Shown: positions 49,372 to 62,654, numbered from the stretch's first letter. The stretch is DNA of 64,000 nt from Rapana venosa (GCA_028751875.1 CM054158.1:16964960-17028959), one strand, 5' to 3'. Translations and numbers: made by a program. Notes: generated by a model from the sequence alone, not told the origin.

Positions 49372-50177
49372 CTCTCTTTCTCACAAAGTTTTCGGTCATG
49401 TAATTTAGGTGATTTGTTGCTTGCTGCATTTTCAGAGCACACTCAAGAACCCAGATTTACCACAGAAATGGAGTGAATACAAAATTGCTGTTTTAGTTAG
49501 AGGGTCAATATATGTTATACTTATAGACTAAAGTACATCATATTTGACAATATTGATGGTTTCATAGATGATAGAGTGATCACAGATTTTGTGCACGCAC
49601 ACACACACACACACACACACCTCTAAAAAAAAAAAAAAAAATTTAAAAAGAAGAAAAAAGAAAGAAAGATAACGGTGCTACGAGTTTCAGTAAACACCAA
49701 AAAATCTAATGAAAGAACATTGTACTTGTTTATAAGGGGGGAAAGGACTGCTTTCTGAAATTTTTCTTTGGTTTTTTGGGTGTTTTTTGTTTTGTTTTTG
49801 TACTTTATCCATTGATTTATTTTTCATGACCATGATGATAGTTATGGCAAGGATGGTGATTATTATTAATGTGATGATGATGATGACAATGCACTATTTC
49901 TGCATTAGTACTGTCATTATCATAAAATCTTTTTATTTGTTGTTTATATTTGCCAATTTAGCTTGTAATCATTTTAACATGTTCAAAAACGTTTGTTTTT
50001 CTTTCACTATATTGTAGTCATTAATGAAATACTTTCATCCTATCTCTTCATAGAGAAACATTAGTCATTTGTGTTGTGTCTTGTCTTGTCATTTCTTTCA
50101 GAGCCTTTTTATTTAAAAAAAAAAAAGAAAAATGTTATTCGTGAAGACATTTGACATGCTTTTCCATGCAATTTCAG
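47928..50177. other. U1-70K intron 2
   Basis: (G)16 at 48036-48051, GT tracts at 48196-48260, (CT)n at 49331-49380, (CA)n at 49597-49620. No other feature is recognised. Confidence 0.65.
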
Positions 50178-50232
50178 CGCAAGGAACGACAGGAACAGCA
50201 TGCCTATAAGCTGGAGCAGGATCTTGCACTTT
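50178..50232 (+). CDS. SNRNP70: U1 snRNP 70 kDa protein, exon 3 (gene continues beyond window)
   Basis: 18 codons plus one base between the acceptor CATGCAATTTCAG and the donor CTTT/GTAAGT: RKERQEQHAYKLEQDLAL and the first base of the next codon, which in U1-70K is Trp (TGG, 'WDP'). 'AYKLE...ALWDP' is conserved in animal U1-70K. The next exon, carrying the start of the RRM, was looked for to 64000 and not found, so intron 3 exceeds 13.7 kb. Confidence 0.92.
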
Positions 50233-50267
50233 GTAAGTAGTAATTTATTTTGTTAAACTATAGTTAT

Positions 50268-50566
50268 AGTGGGGACGGGATAGCTCAGTGGTCTGAGCAC
50301 TCGCTTTCCCTAGCGAAGGTTAAGCAGCATCGAGCATGGTTACCTCTTGGATGGGTGATCGTTTTGTGCGCCTTGACTTCTGTACAGTCTCTCAGTTCAC
50401 CCAGCTGTAAATGGGTACCTGTCTCTTTAGGGTCGGGGAAGGTAAAGCAGTGAGGGAGAGAAGATGGGTGCCGCCCTCATTATGCTGGCCCCTTGAGAAG
50501 TTGAGGTCTCAGCTGCCTCACTCCCCTACAACCACATAGGTTATGGGACACTTTTAGTTTTACCTT
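50268..50566 (+). mobile_element. Chimeric tRNA/5S-rRNA-like SINE
   Basis: Better preserved than the copy at 15770. The tRNA-like head GGGGACGGGATAGCTCAGTG with GTCTGAGCACTCG is followed at about 50318-50366 by a 5S-rRNA-like stretch (GAAGGTTAAGCAGCATCGAG, CATGGTTACCTCTTGGATGG, GTGATCG). The shared body ends near 50566. It begins only 35 bases after the U1-70K exon 3 donor, in the same orientation as the gene. Confidence 0.85.
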
Positions 50567-51207
<641 letters not shown>

Positions 51208-51537
51208 CCCTTACCCCCCACCCCCACTCCTCTCTGTCTCTCTCTCCCTCTTTCATATTTGAAATAACATTTGTGCACTTTAACACACTTGTGCATGTGC
51301 ACACACACACACACACTCAGAAAATTTATTTTCTGCATTTAATTATGAAACCCTTTGTTCAGCATGTTGAGAGGAAAACTACATTGATGATGTTGACAAC
51401 AACATATTTAAATTAATTGAAATAAGTTGAACACAGGCATTTTCAGAATAGAAATGCATGCATACAGTGGTTTCTCAGTCTTTCTTAGACCAAACACCAT
51501 AATTATCACCCTGTTATTAAATATGTATGTGCATACA

Positions 51538-51740
51538 TACACACCACACACACACCACACACACACCACACACACACCACACACACACACACACACTACA
51601 CACACACTATACACACACACACTACACACACACACTACACACACATACACACACTACACACACACACATACACACACACACACACACTACACACACATAC
51701 ACACACACACACACACACAACACGCGCGCGCACACACACA
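51538..51740. repeat. (CA)n-rich minisatellite-like block
   Basis: CACACACCA and CACACTA units repeated with CA runs. All frames read as Thr-His repeats. Confidence 0.95.
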
Positions 51741-52090
51741 GAGTTATTGTAGTGGTCAGTCTTTGTGTGGTTGTCGGTGTCACTGGATGGGGCTGCAGCT
51801 GTGTTTGCATGATCAGGGTCTGAGAGGGGGACTGACGTGTGATTCAGAATACACTGCTGTTCTGAAATGTGGCAGATTTACAGTTATAGCATGGCAGAGG
51901 CAGAGCTTTCTCTCTTAATGCAAACATATCAGATACTTGTGAGGATGATGGATGCACACACGCATACATATGCACAAGAGGTGCACTCTCACACTATCCA
52001 TGTATGATAAAAGCGCAATGTAAAACACACTCACCAACACACACACACACTTAAATTCTAGATATTCATCCCATTACCCTCCCCCTCCCA
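51741..52090. other. Intronic stretch
   Basis: Unique sequence without recognised features. Confidence 0.6.
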
Positions 52091-52102
52091 AACAACTAAC
52101 AT

Positions 52103-52106
52103 CCCA

Positions 52107-52162
<56 letters not shown>

Positions 52163-52280
52163 TCAGTCTGCCACTTTGCCCTCCTCTCCCCCCTCCTTAC
52201 ACACACACGCACGCACACTTGTACGCACGCACGCACACACACACACACACGTGCACACACACGTACTCATACACATGCAT
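52103..52280. repeat. (CA)n microsatellites
   Basis: Pure (CA)n at 52110-52160 and CA/CG-mixed tracts at 52200-52298. Confidence 0.93.
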
Positions 52281-52559
52281 GCACGCACACACACACACCT
52301 TTCATACCTGGAATGGTAATTATCCCACATAGTGCCAACAGCTGTAAAGGTTCAGATGTGCTTGGTTGTGGTGTCTTTTTTAAGCATTGTACTGTTAGCT
52401 TCCATTCCCCAAGTACCTGGATAGTGTCTATATACATTACATTACATTGTGGTTTTTGTCGCATTGTGGTACTGCTTCTGAGCTAGTTTCTGTCTGTCTG
52501 TGGTTTTCTGTCTTGTTTTCTCTCTCAGCTCTCTTCTCTGTGTCAGTCTCTGTCTATCT

Positions 52560-52694
52560 GTGTCTCTCTCTTTCTCTCTCTCACTCCATTTCTCTCTCTC
52601 TCCCCCCTCTCTCTCTCCCCCCTCTCTCTCTCCCTCCCTCCCTCCCTCACTCCCTCAGTGATGACAGTAAAGTGTTATATGAATAGTGTAAGTG

Positions 52695-52782
<88 letters not shown>

Positions 52783-52968
52783 CTTCACTCTGCCAAATGG
52801 CCTGTGTGATGACAGTAAAGTGTTATATAGTGTAAGTGTTTAGTGCTCTCTCTCTCTCTCCCCTCCCTCCCTCTCTGTGTTTCTGTGTCTGTCTCTCCAT
52901 CCATCCTCCCTGTCAAATGGTCTGTAAGTGATGACAAAGTGTTATACTATAGTGTTAAATAATCAATT

Positions 52969-53057
<89 letters not shown>

Positions 53058-53060
53058 ATA
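52560..53060. repeat. (CT)n blocks with a repeated spacer
   Basis: Three long (CT)n runs (about 52699-52778, 52848-52877, 52974-53057) are separated by a recurring spacer: TGATGACAGTAAAGTGTTAT with GTGTAAGTGTT before each CT run, and CTGCCAAATGGCCTGTG or CTGTCAAATGGTCTGT after it. The spacers start near 52657, 52808 and 52928. Confidence 0.9.
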
Positions 53061-53464
53061 AAGATTGTGACTGTTCTGAAGCTTGTGCGTATGTTCTGAA
53101 CATGTATGGTTTAGGAAAAAGTGAATATATTTTATCTCTCAAAACAACTAATGCAAGAAAAAGCCATGGATCAGAAGAGTGAACAGTACAGTACGGCTTT
53201 GTCCATTAGATCTGAAAAGTACTGACAGAAGAGCTCAGAAGAGACAAATGTCATGAAACTGTCCTGAATGCCTCAGCCTTGCGCTTTTGACTAGAGTGTT
53301 GCAAAACTTATATGAACCGTTGACTGGTTGCATTCTGTACCTAAGTTATGTGCAGACTGGTAACTCATTGCTTGCTGCACCCAAGTGATGGCAAAATGTT
53401 AACTCATTGCATCATGAGGTGTCTGTCTGAGAGATCTTTTTTCTCCTGATTGACTTCACTCTCC

Positions 53465-53615
53465 TGTCAGTGCTTCAGATGCAACTATAAAACAGAATCC
53501 CTTATGTGAACACATGCAGAACATCTTGTGCACATGTCAAGTCTTGTAAGCCTTTCATAAAAGAGTAGGCTAGGTATGGCCTGTGAAAGGGATACATATG
53601 GACATATCCTGTGCG
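53465..53615 (+). mobile_element. S2-type SINE fragment
   Basis: CTTCAGATGCAACTATAAAA, GAACACATGCAGAACATCTT, AAGAGTAGGCTAGGTATGGC. Headless and without the usual 3' end. Confidence 0.65.
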
Positions 53616-54514
53616 TACCTTGCTTCTTTGAGAGAGATGGGCAACACCAGATCTGTGACTTGCCCATGAGGCACTCCCACAAAACAAACTTCAGTGTAGT
53701 GCCCCAACAACTCCACAAAGATGTAAGGGAGAAGTCATGTCGGTCTTGAAAATAAAACAAGTTGCTCAGATCAAACATCATCCAGTTAAGCAAGATTGCC
53801 TGAACATCTCTCCCCACAAGTGGTTGGAACTGAAAAGGTTCATGAACACGACACTTGGCTCACCCTTGTCAGACTGCATGCAGTGCTACTTCAGCACAAA
53901 CCTATGGCATTCCTGCTTTTTCTGAAGGGGGATAAAGTAACAAGTTGTATACAAAACAATGCTGAAATGAATATCTACCCAGTGCACAGTGTATGTAGGA
54001 TCAGCAGAGCAATGTAGAGTGGTTTGGATAGGGTCCATACACGTGCATATGAGTAATATGTTGCTGTATGTTTGATGATCTATGAGAAAATAGCCCCCTC
54101 ACAAGCTTGTATTCTCGACCTACCACACTGGTCATTGATTGACTGGTCAAATTGCCTCTCCTTGAATCGATTATAAATAATTAAAAAGTAAAGGAATGTT
54201 GAAGGTCAGATGTCCTCAGGATTTTATTGATTTGTTTTAATTTAAACATCATCAGCATGTTAACCAGCAATAATAAATAGATAAATAAATAGATAAATAA
54301 ATTGAAGCACCAAAAAATAAGATGAAAATAAGACACAGGAAAGTTTTGGTTAAAAATTTTTTTATTTCATTTGATTAATTCATGGGTCATTTTACTTATG
54401 TCAGTTACTGAGTTAGTCACCTTTTGGAAAAATACACACGTTTACACTCTCATGATACTTTGATAGAAGTGATACACACACACATACTCACATGTATAGT
54501 TGTATACTCACACT
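53616..54514. other. Intronic stretch
   Basis: Short overlapping plus-strand frames at 53737-54017 have no recognised domain. A TAAATAGATAAA-type repeat lies at 54268-54302. No gene is supported. Confidence 0.55.
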
Positions 54515-54562
54515 CACTCACCACACTCACTCACACACACACACACACACCACACACACACA

Positions 54563-54602
<40 letters not shown>
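54515..54602. repeat. (CA)n microsatellite
   Basis: CA runs with CACCACA interruptions. Confidence 0.95.
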
Positions 54603-54603
<1 letters not shown>

Positions 54604-54884
54604 CCCATCATAGAACCCTTTTCATGGCCAACTTACAAACTAATCAGTTAAAACATGAAAGACTCCATGGGTAGCTGAGTGCTCTTTGGCTTCAGTATCA
54701 CTAGCACTTCAACCTAAAAGGTCTGTGCCAGAAATTACCTCTTCGTTGCACTCTCTTTTATTTTAAAAGCAGTTTACACTTTTTTTCTATCGTCACCACC
54801 TTGTTTTTTTAAGTGTTCTTTGCCGTATTTTCTCTGAGGTCTTCTGTTTCAAATCTGATAATTAATAATATTTATTATGATTGG

Positions 54885-55060
54885 GAATCATCTTTGCGCA
54901 AGCATTTAAACCTGTTCCACTTTTTGTAAGAGTAGGCCATTGTGTGCCAGTGGGAACAGATGAAAAACTTTACAAAACTGCATGCGCACAGGGGCTGGAT
55001 TAAAACCAAATAAACGCACATGAATGCTTATTATCTTCAAAATTAAGAGTTCAAGTAAAT
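54885..55060 (+). mobile_element. S2-type SINE fragment
   Basis: AAACCTGTTCCACTTTTTGT, AAGAGTAGGCCATTGTGTGC, AACAGATGAAAAACTTTACA, GCACAGGGGCTGGATTAAA and ATGCTTATTATCTTC match the 39648 copy. Confidence 0.75.
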
Positions 55061-55611
55061 ATCTTATAAATAGTTATGATCAGGAATGGATGTATGTTCA
55101 TTCATCGATATTAATTGTTTGTATGTGTGATTTTTATGCTTTCTTATTATTTTTTAATATGTTCTAATTATTACTTCGAAATCTTATTTTCTTTACTAGT
55201 CAAATATTTTCTTAAACTTTTTTGTTTTTATCTCTGTTGTAGCCAACAGAGGATGGCAAATATGTAGTAAAGTAAAAGGTAAATTTGAAAAGGCCTTAAA
55301 TCTTTTAACACAACCTGGCCCTGTTTGCTTACAAGAGAAAAGTGCTTGAGATATGTGTGCATTTGTTCCTGTGCAAGTGATGGAAATCATGCACGTATTG
55401 TAGCATTCCTTTGTGTGTGTGTGTGTATGTATGTGCCTCTGTCTGTCTGCGCATGTGTGCGTGCTTGTATGCTTGAAGGGAAGGGGTACATGTGCATTCT
55501 CTTGTTGAGCAATGCATAATAATCGTTCATCTCTTATGAACCGAAAATGTAAGATTAATGCTTCACTATATCATTATTTCCACTTGTTTTTGGTGCACAC
55601 ATCTCTTGTTT

Positions 55612-55870
55612 CCCCTTACCCAAGGGATGGCGGTGTTGTGTCTGTATGGACTGGGTACAAGAACAACAACACCACAAAATTGTATGGATACAGAACTGGG
55701 CGACAAGGTTGCGTGGGCCGTTGGCGCTGTAATGGGCAGAGACACAGGATCAAATTACAGAGCGCTGTACACACTGAAAATAGCATCCCCCCTGACGGGC
55801 TGGGGGCCATGCGCCTCCCTTGGGGTTATTGGCCCATCATGCTCTTTTGTCAGTCTGTGTGGTGAGCGTG
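55612..55870. other. GC-richer unassigned block
   Basis: About 250 bases clearly richer in G and C than the flanks, open on plus in two overlapping frames (one starting MAVLCLYGLGTRTTTPQNC). No domain or splice signals are recognised. Possibly an unclassified repeat or retroposed fragment. Confidence 0.3.
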
Positions 55871-55957
55871 GGTGTGTGTGTGTGTAGATCAGGTTTGTGT
55901 TAATGTACTGTAATGGTCAGTTGTAGAGTTTTGCATTAACAGCTGATGAAAAAAAAA

Positions 55958-55960
55958 AAA

Positions 55961-56036
<76 letters not shown>

Positions 56037-56096
56037 CAGCAGGTGGACAAAAAACACAAAAAGTCTTAGCTTCAATTCCACCCCAACACACACACG

Positions 56097-56185
<89 letters not shown>

Positions 56186-56264
56186 ATCCCTAAGGGCGGG
56201 GACTGGATGTAAAAAAGCACATGGGTGCTTATTCATTATCTTCAAAATAAAAAGAATTTGTCAG

Positions 56265-56345
<81 letters not shown>
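55958..56345. repeat. Long (CT)n blocks with an S2 SINE 3' tail between them
   Basis: (CT)n at 55960-56033, 56098-56181 and 56280-56346. The spacer at 56186-56255 is an S2-type SINE end (GGGGACTGGATGTAAAAAAG, CACATGGGTGCTTATTC), so the CT runs flank a SINE terminus. Confidence 0.92.
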
Positions 56346-56347
<2 letters not shown>

Positions 56348-57396
56348 CCCCTGTCACTCACTCTCTCTCACACATAAACACACACTCACACATGCACGCA
56401 CACACACACACACACACAGAGTTAAGGAGTTTTTGTAGTAAATGTGTGTGTGTGCTTGGAATAGAACATAGATCTATATATAATATTGTAAATACAGTTT
56501 TATGAGACTTCCTTTTTTGGGGATATATCCTTTTTATTCTCTAGCAAGAAAAAAAGGAGTACTTTCTTCTTTTTGTTTGTTTGTTTTGTTTGGGAAAGAA
56601 TAAGAAAGGTAAAAACTCTTTTTTTCTCACTTTTAGTTTGTAATGAGCCTACTTGTATTCTGAGGTAACATGTATTCACTTCATCATGATCATAGAAAAG
56701 AATGAAAGCATCTTCCTCAAGCCTCCCCCCCACCCCCACCCCACCCCACCACTAACCCGATGCCATTCTCAATTGCCTGCCCCCATTTTCCAAAGACATA
56801 TCATTAGGAAAAATCAAATGAAAAGAGATCTGCAGAGGAGGGGTTTTGGGTGGGGTATGTTGTTGATTTTTTTGTTTGCTTTTTTTTTTTTTTGGGGGGG
56901 GGGGGGGGTCTTTTTGTTTTGTTAGGGGTGGGGGGGTTTTTTGTTGGTTTGTTTTGTTGTTGTTTTTTTTGTGGTTTTTTTGTATTGAGGGGGGTTAGCT
57001 GGTTTGGCACATGTATATAAATTTGGAAACAGGGTGAACCACTTGCTTGTCTCTTTCGTCAAAGTTAGCGTTTGTGCTGTTTCAGCAACATAAATTATGC
57101 ACTTGTTTGGTGGTGGTGGCGGCATGTGGGTCGAAGAACAAAGTAGTGTGGTAGCGGTCGCACGCACGCGCGCTCACACATGCGTGTGCGCATACGCAGG
57201 CACATACTCATGCATGCACGTGCAGTCCTCGCCAGCGCAAGTCATTACTGGGCACGTGCATAATGCACATACAGGCAGCCACACTTAAAAGAACACCGAC
57301 CGACAGTCTTCCCACTTGAGACTGACTGCATGCAAGGAATGTAAAAAGTCCTTTCCTGATGAACTCCCCTGTCCAAGTACTGCTCTGCAGGAGCGT

Positions 57397-57430
<34 letters not shown>

Positions 57431-57735
57431 CATGTGTTAGAGATCTCGCGTGTGTGTGTGTGTGTGCACGCGTGCGTGTGTGTGTGTGGAGAGACAGAGA
57501 GAGAGAGAGAGATTGAGAGGGGATGGGGGTGCCTAAGCTTGCGTGTATGCTGTTGTATGTTAGAAGAAGGAAGGAGGGTGTGGGTAAGATGCAGGGGGGG
57601 GGCTAGGGGTGAAAGGTGGGTCCATCCAAGCGGAAGATGAATGGTAAAGGAAGCGCGAGAACAGAATCAATACCAACTGTTGCTCCAACCCTGTCCCGGG
57701 TATTTCACTATCCTCAGCTGCTAGGCCTTCGAGCT
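56346..57735. other. Intronic stretch with poly-G and mixed microsatellites
   Basis: (CA)n at 56398-56418, (G)15 at 56894-56908 followed by G/T-rich sequence, (CT)n at 57400-57427, GT/GA at 57450-57512. No gene is recognised. Confidence 0.65.
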
Positions 57736-57749
57736 GCGTTCAGCAAGTT

Positions 57750-58429
57750 GGGGGGGGGGGTGCGTGGGGGGGGGGGTGGGGGGGGGGGGTGTGTTTGTGT
57801 GTGTGTGTTTCTTTATTTGGGGGAGGGTAAATAGTAACTGTGCGGTATTACGAGAACAGAGTACAATGTAACACTTCCTGTACATGATTATGGGCTCCTT
57901 TTATTTGTGTCAGCAACTTCTTTGAGGTTTGTTTTATAATAAATCTGCAGCGAAGTACAGAGAAGGAGATGAGCTGACATCTCTGTGAGATTTGGACCAG
58001 CATAAAAGACTGAGTGAAGAAGCCCTGCTAGAGGTGGAAAGATATGACAATATTTTATTGTCTATAGCATTACAGCCCTTTAGACAAAGAGGTGGAGAGA
58101 GAGAGAGAGAGAAAGAGAGAGACCTGGCTGATTGTCGAGTCATCCATGGCGCCCCTAATGGTTGTTGAGAAGTCTAGAGGATAGGCCTGATGTACCGTGT
58201 GATATAGCGAAGCGACTGGTTGAACGCACCGCAGAGGACTCCGGAACGAAACAGTCCCTATCCCTTATAGTCAGTCCCCCCAGAACCTATTTTCTTGTAG
58301 GTTTCGCGTCTCGGCGTTGATTGCTTTCAGTTCTTCTGTGGAGAGCAATCACTGGGGGAGGGGGGGGGGGGGGGGGGGAGATAGTGATGGAAGATGGGAG
58401 AGAGTGATGGAGGAGGGGGGGGGGGGGGG
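57750..58429. repeat. Clustered long G tracts
   Basis: G-runs at 57750-57790 (broken by T), 58360-58378 and 58415-58429, with unique sequence at 57830-58340 between them. No gene is recognised there. Confidence 0.8.
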
Positions 58430-58845
58430 TTAAGCTCTGTTGACGTAGGGGTTGCTAGGGAGACGGAAGCACGGTTGCGAAGCAGAAGAAAGATCCTTTT
58501 GTCTTATTTATGTTGGCACCATCTCGCCGAGACTCCGGCACTTGTCGGGTTGGTACATAATTGCACAGAGTCTAGTCCCCCTGCCTACCTTCCCCCTTAC
58601 CCCTCCTCCCTCTCCCAATCCCTTGTTTTCTGTTTTAGGGCTTCTTGATGCAGAAAGATTGTCGAGGAGGAGGATATGGAGAAATGTATAATGTACGTGA
58701 CAAAGTGGTCGAAATGCGTGCTGTCTATCTCGATCCATATATATATTTATGATCTATCTCTGGTGTTTAAATATGCGTGCGTGCTGGCATTTGCGTATAC
58801 GCACGCACACATATTCACACGTCCAACACACACATGCTTTTGTGT
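58430..58845. other. Intronic stretch
   Basis: No recognised feature. Frames of about 80 codons lack domains. Confidence 0.55.
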
Positions 58846-59146
<301 letters not shown>

Positions 59147-59169
59147 CACTGAGAGTGAACAGAAGTAAA

Positions 59170-59183
59170 ATCGAACACACACA

Positions 59184-59223
<40 letters not shown>

Positions 59224-59400
59224 CACACGCACACACACCGAGCGAGGGAGATCCCGCCATTGTTAATTATAATATATGGCACAGAATATCGGTTGGCAGA
59301 AGAGTGGCCATTAAAAACAACGCTTAAGCTGAAACTTGATGTTATTGTTGAAAATGTGTTCTCTTTTTGTCGGTAGTTCTGAAATGCATACGCGTGTGCG

Positions 59401-59470
<70 letters not shown>
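59170..59470. repeat. (CA)n tracts
   Basis: (CA)n at 59175-59238 and 59405-59470, with unique sequence between. Confidence 0.93.
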
Positions 59471-59471
<1 letters not shown>

Positions 59472-60879
59472 CGAGAAGGGGGGAGGGGGGCGTATGGTCT
59501 TTGATACCAGTACTTTTTGTATACTCATGTCATAATAATGTTCTAGTTACGCAAATGTTTGACTGCTTTAGTTATGGTGATCATGATCATAATGGTGTGT
59601 GTGTGTGTGTGTTGGGTAGTTTGTTTCTTTGTTGGGTTTGGATTGGTTTGTTGAAATGTTTTTTGTTTTGTTAGATGAATCATGTTATCAGGTTGTGGTA
59701 GCAGGTTGTGAAAAGGGAGAGGGAGCACGCGGAATGTGTGTTGTGTGGTTGTTGTTTTTGTTGTTTTTTTTGTTTGTTTTAAGGGTTTGTTGTTGTTAAG
59801 GGGTTGCCGTTTTTATTGTGTGTGGTGTTTTTCGAGGTTGGTAGGGGAATTGGGGAAAGGTGTCACCAAGGTTGAAAGAAGAAAAAAAAAAAAAAGGGGG
59901 GGGGGGCGGTACAGTCACCTTCTAAGTGGAAAGGGGGGGTGGGGGGCAGAAGGGTGTGTGAGCAAGCAGTTCTAAGAGTGTGAGCAGGGACTGCACTGAT
60001 CTGCGTTTTCTTCCTGACAGTGGTTAAAAACATCTCAGGACAGTCAGTATCGATTGCTGTTGCTGGATAGCCACGAGGGGGGTTTACTTTAGCCCCGGGT
60101 GTGAAGGACAAAAAGGGATGTTGTTGTGCCTCCTGGAGATGGTAGTGGTAGTTGAGGGAGGGGTGTGTGGAGGAGAGATAGGAGGATGGGGGAAGGAGTG
60201 TCTGTGTGACCTTGACTTGACAGCTCAACGGAGACTTTGGCTGTTGCTAGTGGGTTGGAGGTGAAAAGGGGGGGGCGGGTCTTTCGTTGGTGATAGCAAG
60301 CACAGTTGGTTCCAGGCTGTTGCTGCCTGCCTACTAGCTAGTAGCCTCCAGGCTTAGCAAAATGATTGTTGCAGTATGGTTTTGTTGTTGTTGTTGGTTT
60401 TTGTTTGGGGTTGGGTGGTGGGTTTTTTGTGTTGGTTTTTTTTTTTTGGGGGGGGGGTTCTTGTTGGTTTGTTGTTGTTTTGTGTGTGTTTTTTGTTTGT
60501 TTGTTGTTGTTGTTTTTTGGGGGGGTGTTGTTGGGGTTTTTTGGGGGGTGTCCTAGGGAAAAAATGGGAAGGAATGTTTACTTTGTGCTCAGTCATATTG
60601 AAGTGGTAATTTTATTAGTTATGAGGGTGTATTGAAGGCACCACCACTCAACATCATGAAGCGAATCAACTGATCATTCTAAGCGCAGCATATTATAGCT
60701 AATAAAGAATTGATGCTAATGATAATTAGGATTGTATCCTTCCACTTAATCCAATACATAAAATGCCTTAGGCATTCTCTCTCTATCTATCTCTCACACA
60801 CACACACACACACACACAATACACACGCATTCACGCTCACAGAGTCTCTGGGTTGATAGGGTTTTGTGCATGTATCCCT
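59471..60879. other. Intronic stretch
   Basis: G/T-rich low-complexity sequence at 59735-59830 and 60375-60550, short G tracts near 59896-59945. No gene is recognised. Confidence 0.6.
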
Positions 60880-60985
60880 GAAGTTGGAATGCAGCTACCA
60901 TAATGGTAAGCTGGTCACATGTTATATAATGCAAAAAATTCTCACCATTGGTGAACCTCAGAGCTCTAGCTGAGGAACAAATAAA
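60880..60985 (+). mobile_element. S2-type SINE 3' fragment
   Basis: GAAGTTGGAATGCAGCTACC, ATAATGGTAAGC, TCTCACCATTGGTGAACCTC, AGAGCTCTAGCTGAGGAAC. It matches 24164-24272 and 5955-6060. Confidence 0.75.
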
Positions 60986-61635
60986 AAGTTTGTGTGTGTG
61001 TGTATTCTCCCTTTTCACTTTTTTCTATGAGCACACAGTTTTATTGCCAGTTCACGGTATTATGTGGCAGTGGCCAGTGCCTTTGATATGGGTGCATTTA
61101 TATGCATTCATAAAAACATAAAAAATCCATAGTCTTGCTATCATTATTCTGTAACTGTGTGAGTTGATTGAAAATGGATAGGGGTCTGTATTAGAGTTGT
61201 TGAAAAGAAGAAAAAGAGAAAAAGTGGGGTAGGGAAGAAAATTGAAGAAGACATGATAGAAGTAATGGAAGTAAGACTGCAACAATCTGTGTGTGTGTGT
61301 GTATTCTGTTGTATGTATTTTCTGACTGTCTGTTTGTATGTACTTCCTTGTATACAGGTTTGAAATGCGTGTATTGATAATGAACATCTGTGTCTGACAA
61401 GCTGCTGCGTGGTTATAGTGTTTATATTTGTTTTAATGCAGCTTTTCCAAATAAGGTGCAAGATTTCATATTATTGCAAGTGTGGCCCTAGTTTGGGTTG
61501 CATGCTGTTAGTTCATTTCATTTCATGTTGCATTAATTATACAGCTCTGCCAACAGTGAAGGCCATATCAGGGCCGCCACCTCATTCTGTCTGAAACTGG
61601 CTTTAGCTGTCCATGTTTTTAAAATTCAAATGCAA
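60986..61635. other. Intronic stretch
   Basis: Unique sequence; nothing recognised. Confidence 0.55.
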
Positions 61636-61795
61636 CAATGCACACACGCACAACACACACACATGCGTGTGCACGTGCGTGTGCACGCACACACACACAC
61701 ACACACACACAACACACACACACACCCCTACACGGACACACACCTGCACCCACCCATATATACACACACATGCATGCACTCATGTGCACACTCAT

Positions 61796-61859
<64 letters not shown>

Positions 61860-61860
61860 G
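61636..61860. repeat. (CA)n and (CT)n block
   Basis: CA/CG-mixed repeat to about 61800, then pure (CT)n at 61800-61858. Confidence 0.94.
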
Positions 61861-62405
61861 CATTTTCACTCTTTTAAAAGCCAAGAAAAAAAAAATTAAG
61901 TTTTTTAAAAAAAGTCGAAGAGAGAGAGATATATATAGAGAGAGATATATAAATATATATATACACTATACATCATTTTCAGTTTGCAAAGCATCAGATA
62001 CTTTGTGGAACTTGGAGGAGCTTTTAGCAGAAAAAGGACGGTGTGGCAGATCTAACCTGGTGACCTGGTTCATGTGTTTAGTGTTTTGACTGTCGCCAGA
62101 TGCAGACATATATATATATATGTTGTGTATGTTGTACTTCACTGCGCCAAAAACCATAAAACATCAATACACCTCCTCCTCCTCCTCTCTCCCCTGACAA
62201 ATAGACTGGGCAATATGTTGATCACCTGATTATTAAAATGTTGATAGGCTGTGTGCAGTGAGTTTACTGCATAACTCCCGGAGTCTTTGTGTGTTTGGTC
62301 TTGCGCATGCAGTGGTGGTGGGGTGGGTGAATTGATGTAGGGGTGATATATAATATAATACTTTGATAGAGAGACCCTTGTTTTTTCGCGTTGTTTTTGT
62401 TTGAG
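61861..62405. other. Intronic stretch
   Basis: Short GA/TA tracts at 61920-61965 and 62108-62122; otherwise unique. Confidence 0.55.
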
Positions 62406-62452
62406 AAGGGGGGTGGGGGGGGGGGGGGGGGGGGGGGGTGGGGGGGGGGGGG
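62406..62452. repeat. Poly-G tract
   Basis: Nearly pure G (runs of 24 and 13) broken by single T. Confidence 0.93.
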
Positions 62453-62654
62453 TCTGGTTTGGGTTTTTCTTTTCTTTTTACCCTGAAAGGTTGTTTAGTG
62501 GGGGGTGGGGTAATATCTTTCTCTTTTGTTCACAAATATTTTAGCAGAATAAGGTCATATATCATGAGAATTACTCTACAAAATGGTGGGGGGGGGGGGG
62601 TGTTGCACCAGCAGCAACAAAGTGTGTAAACAAGGTGTGTGTGTTGTGTGAATT

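Noticed and set aside
58440..58475. RFX X-box-like GTTGCTAGGGAGAC
   Set aside because: The second half-site is poor and no gene start is nearby.
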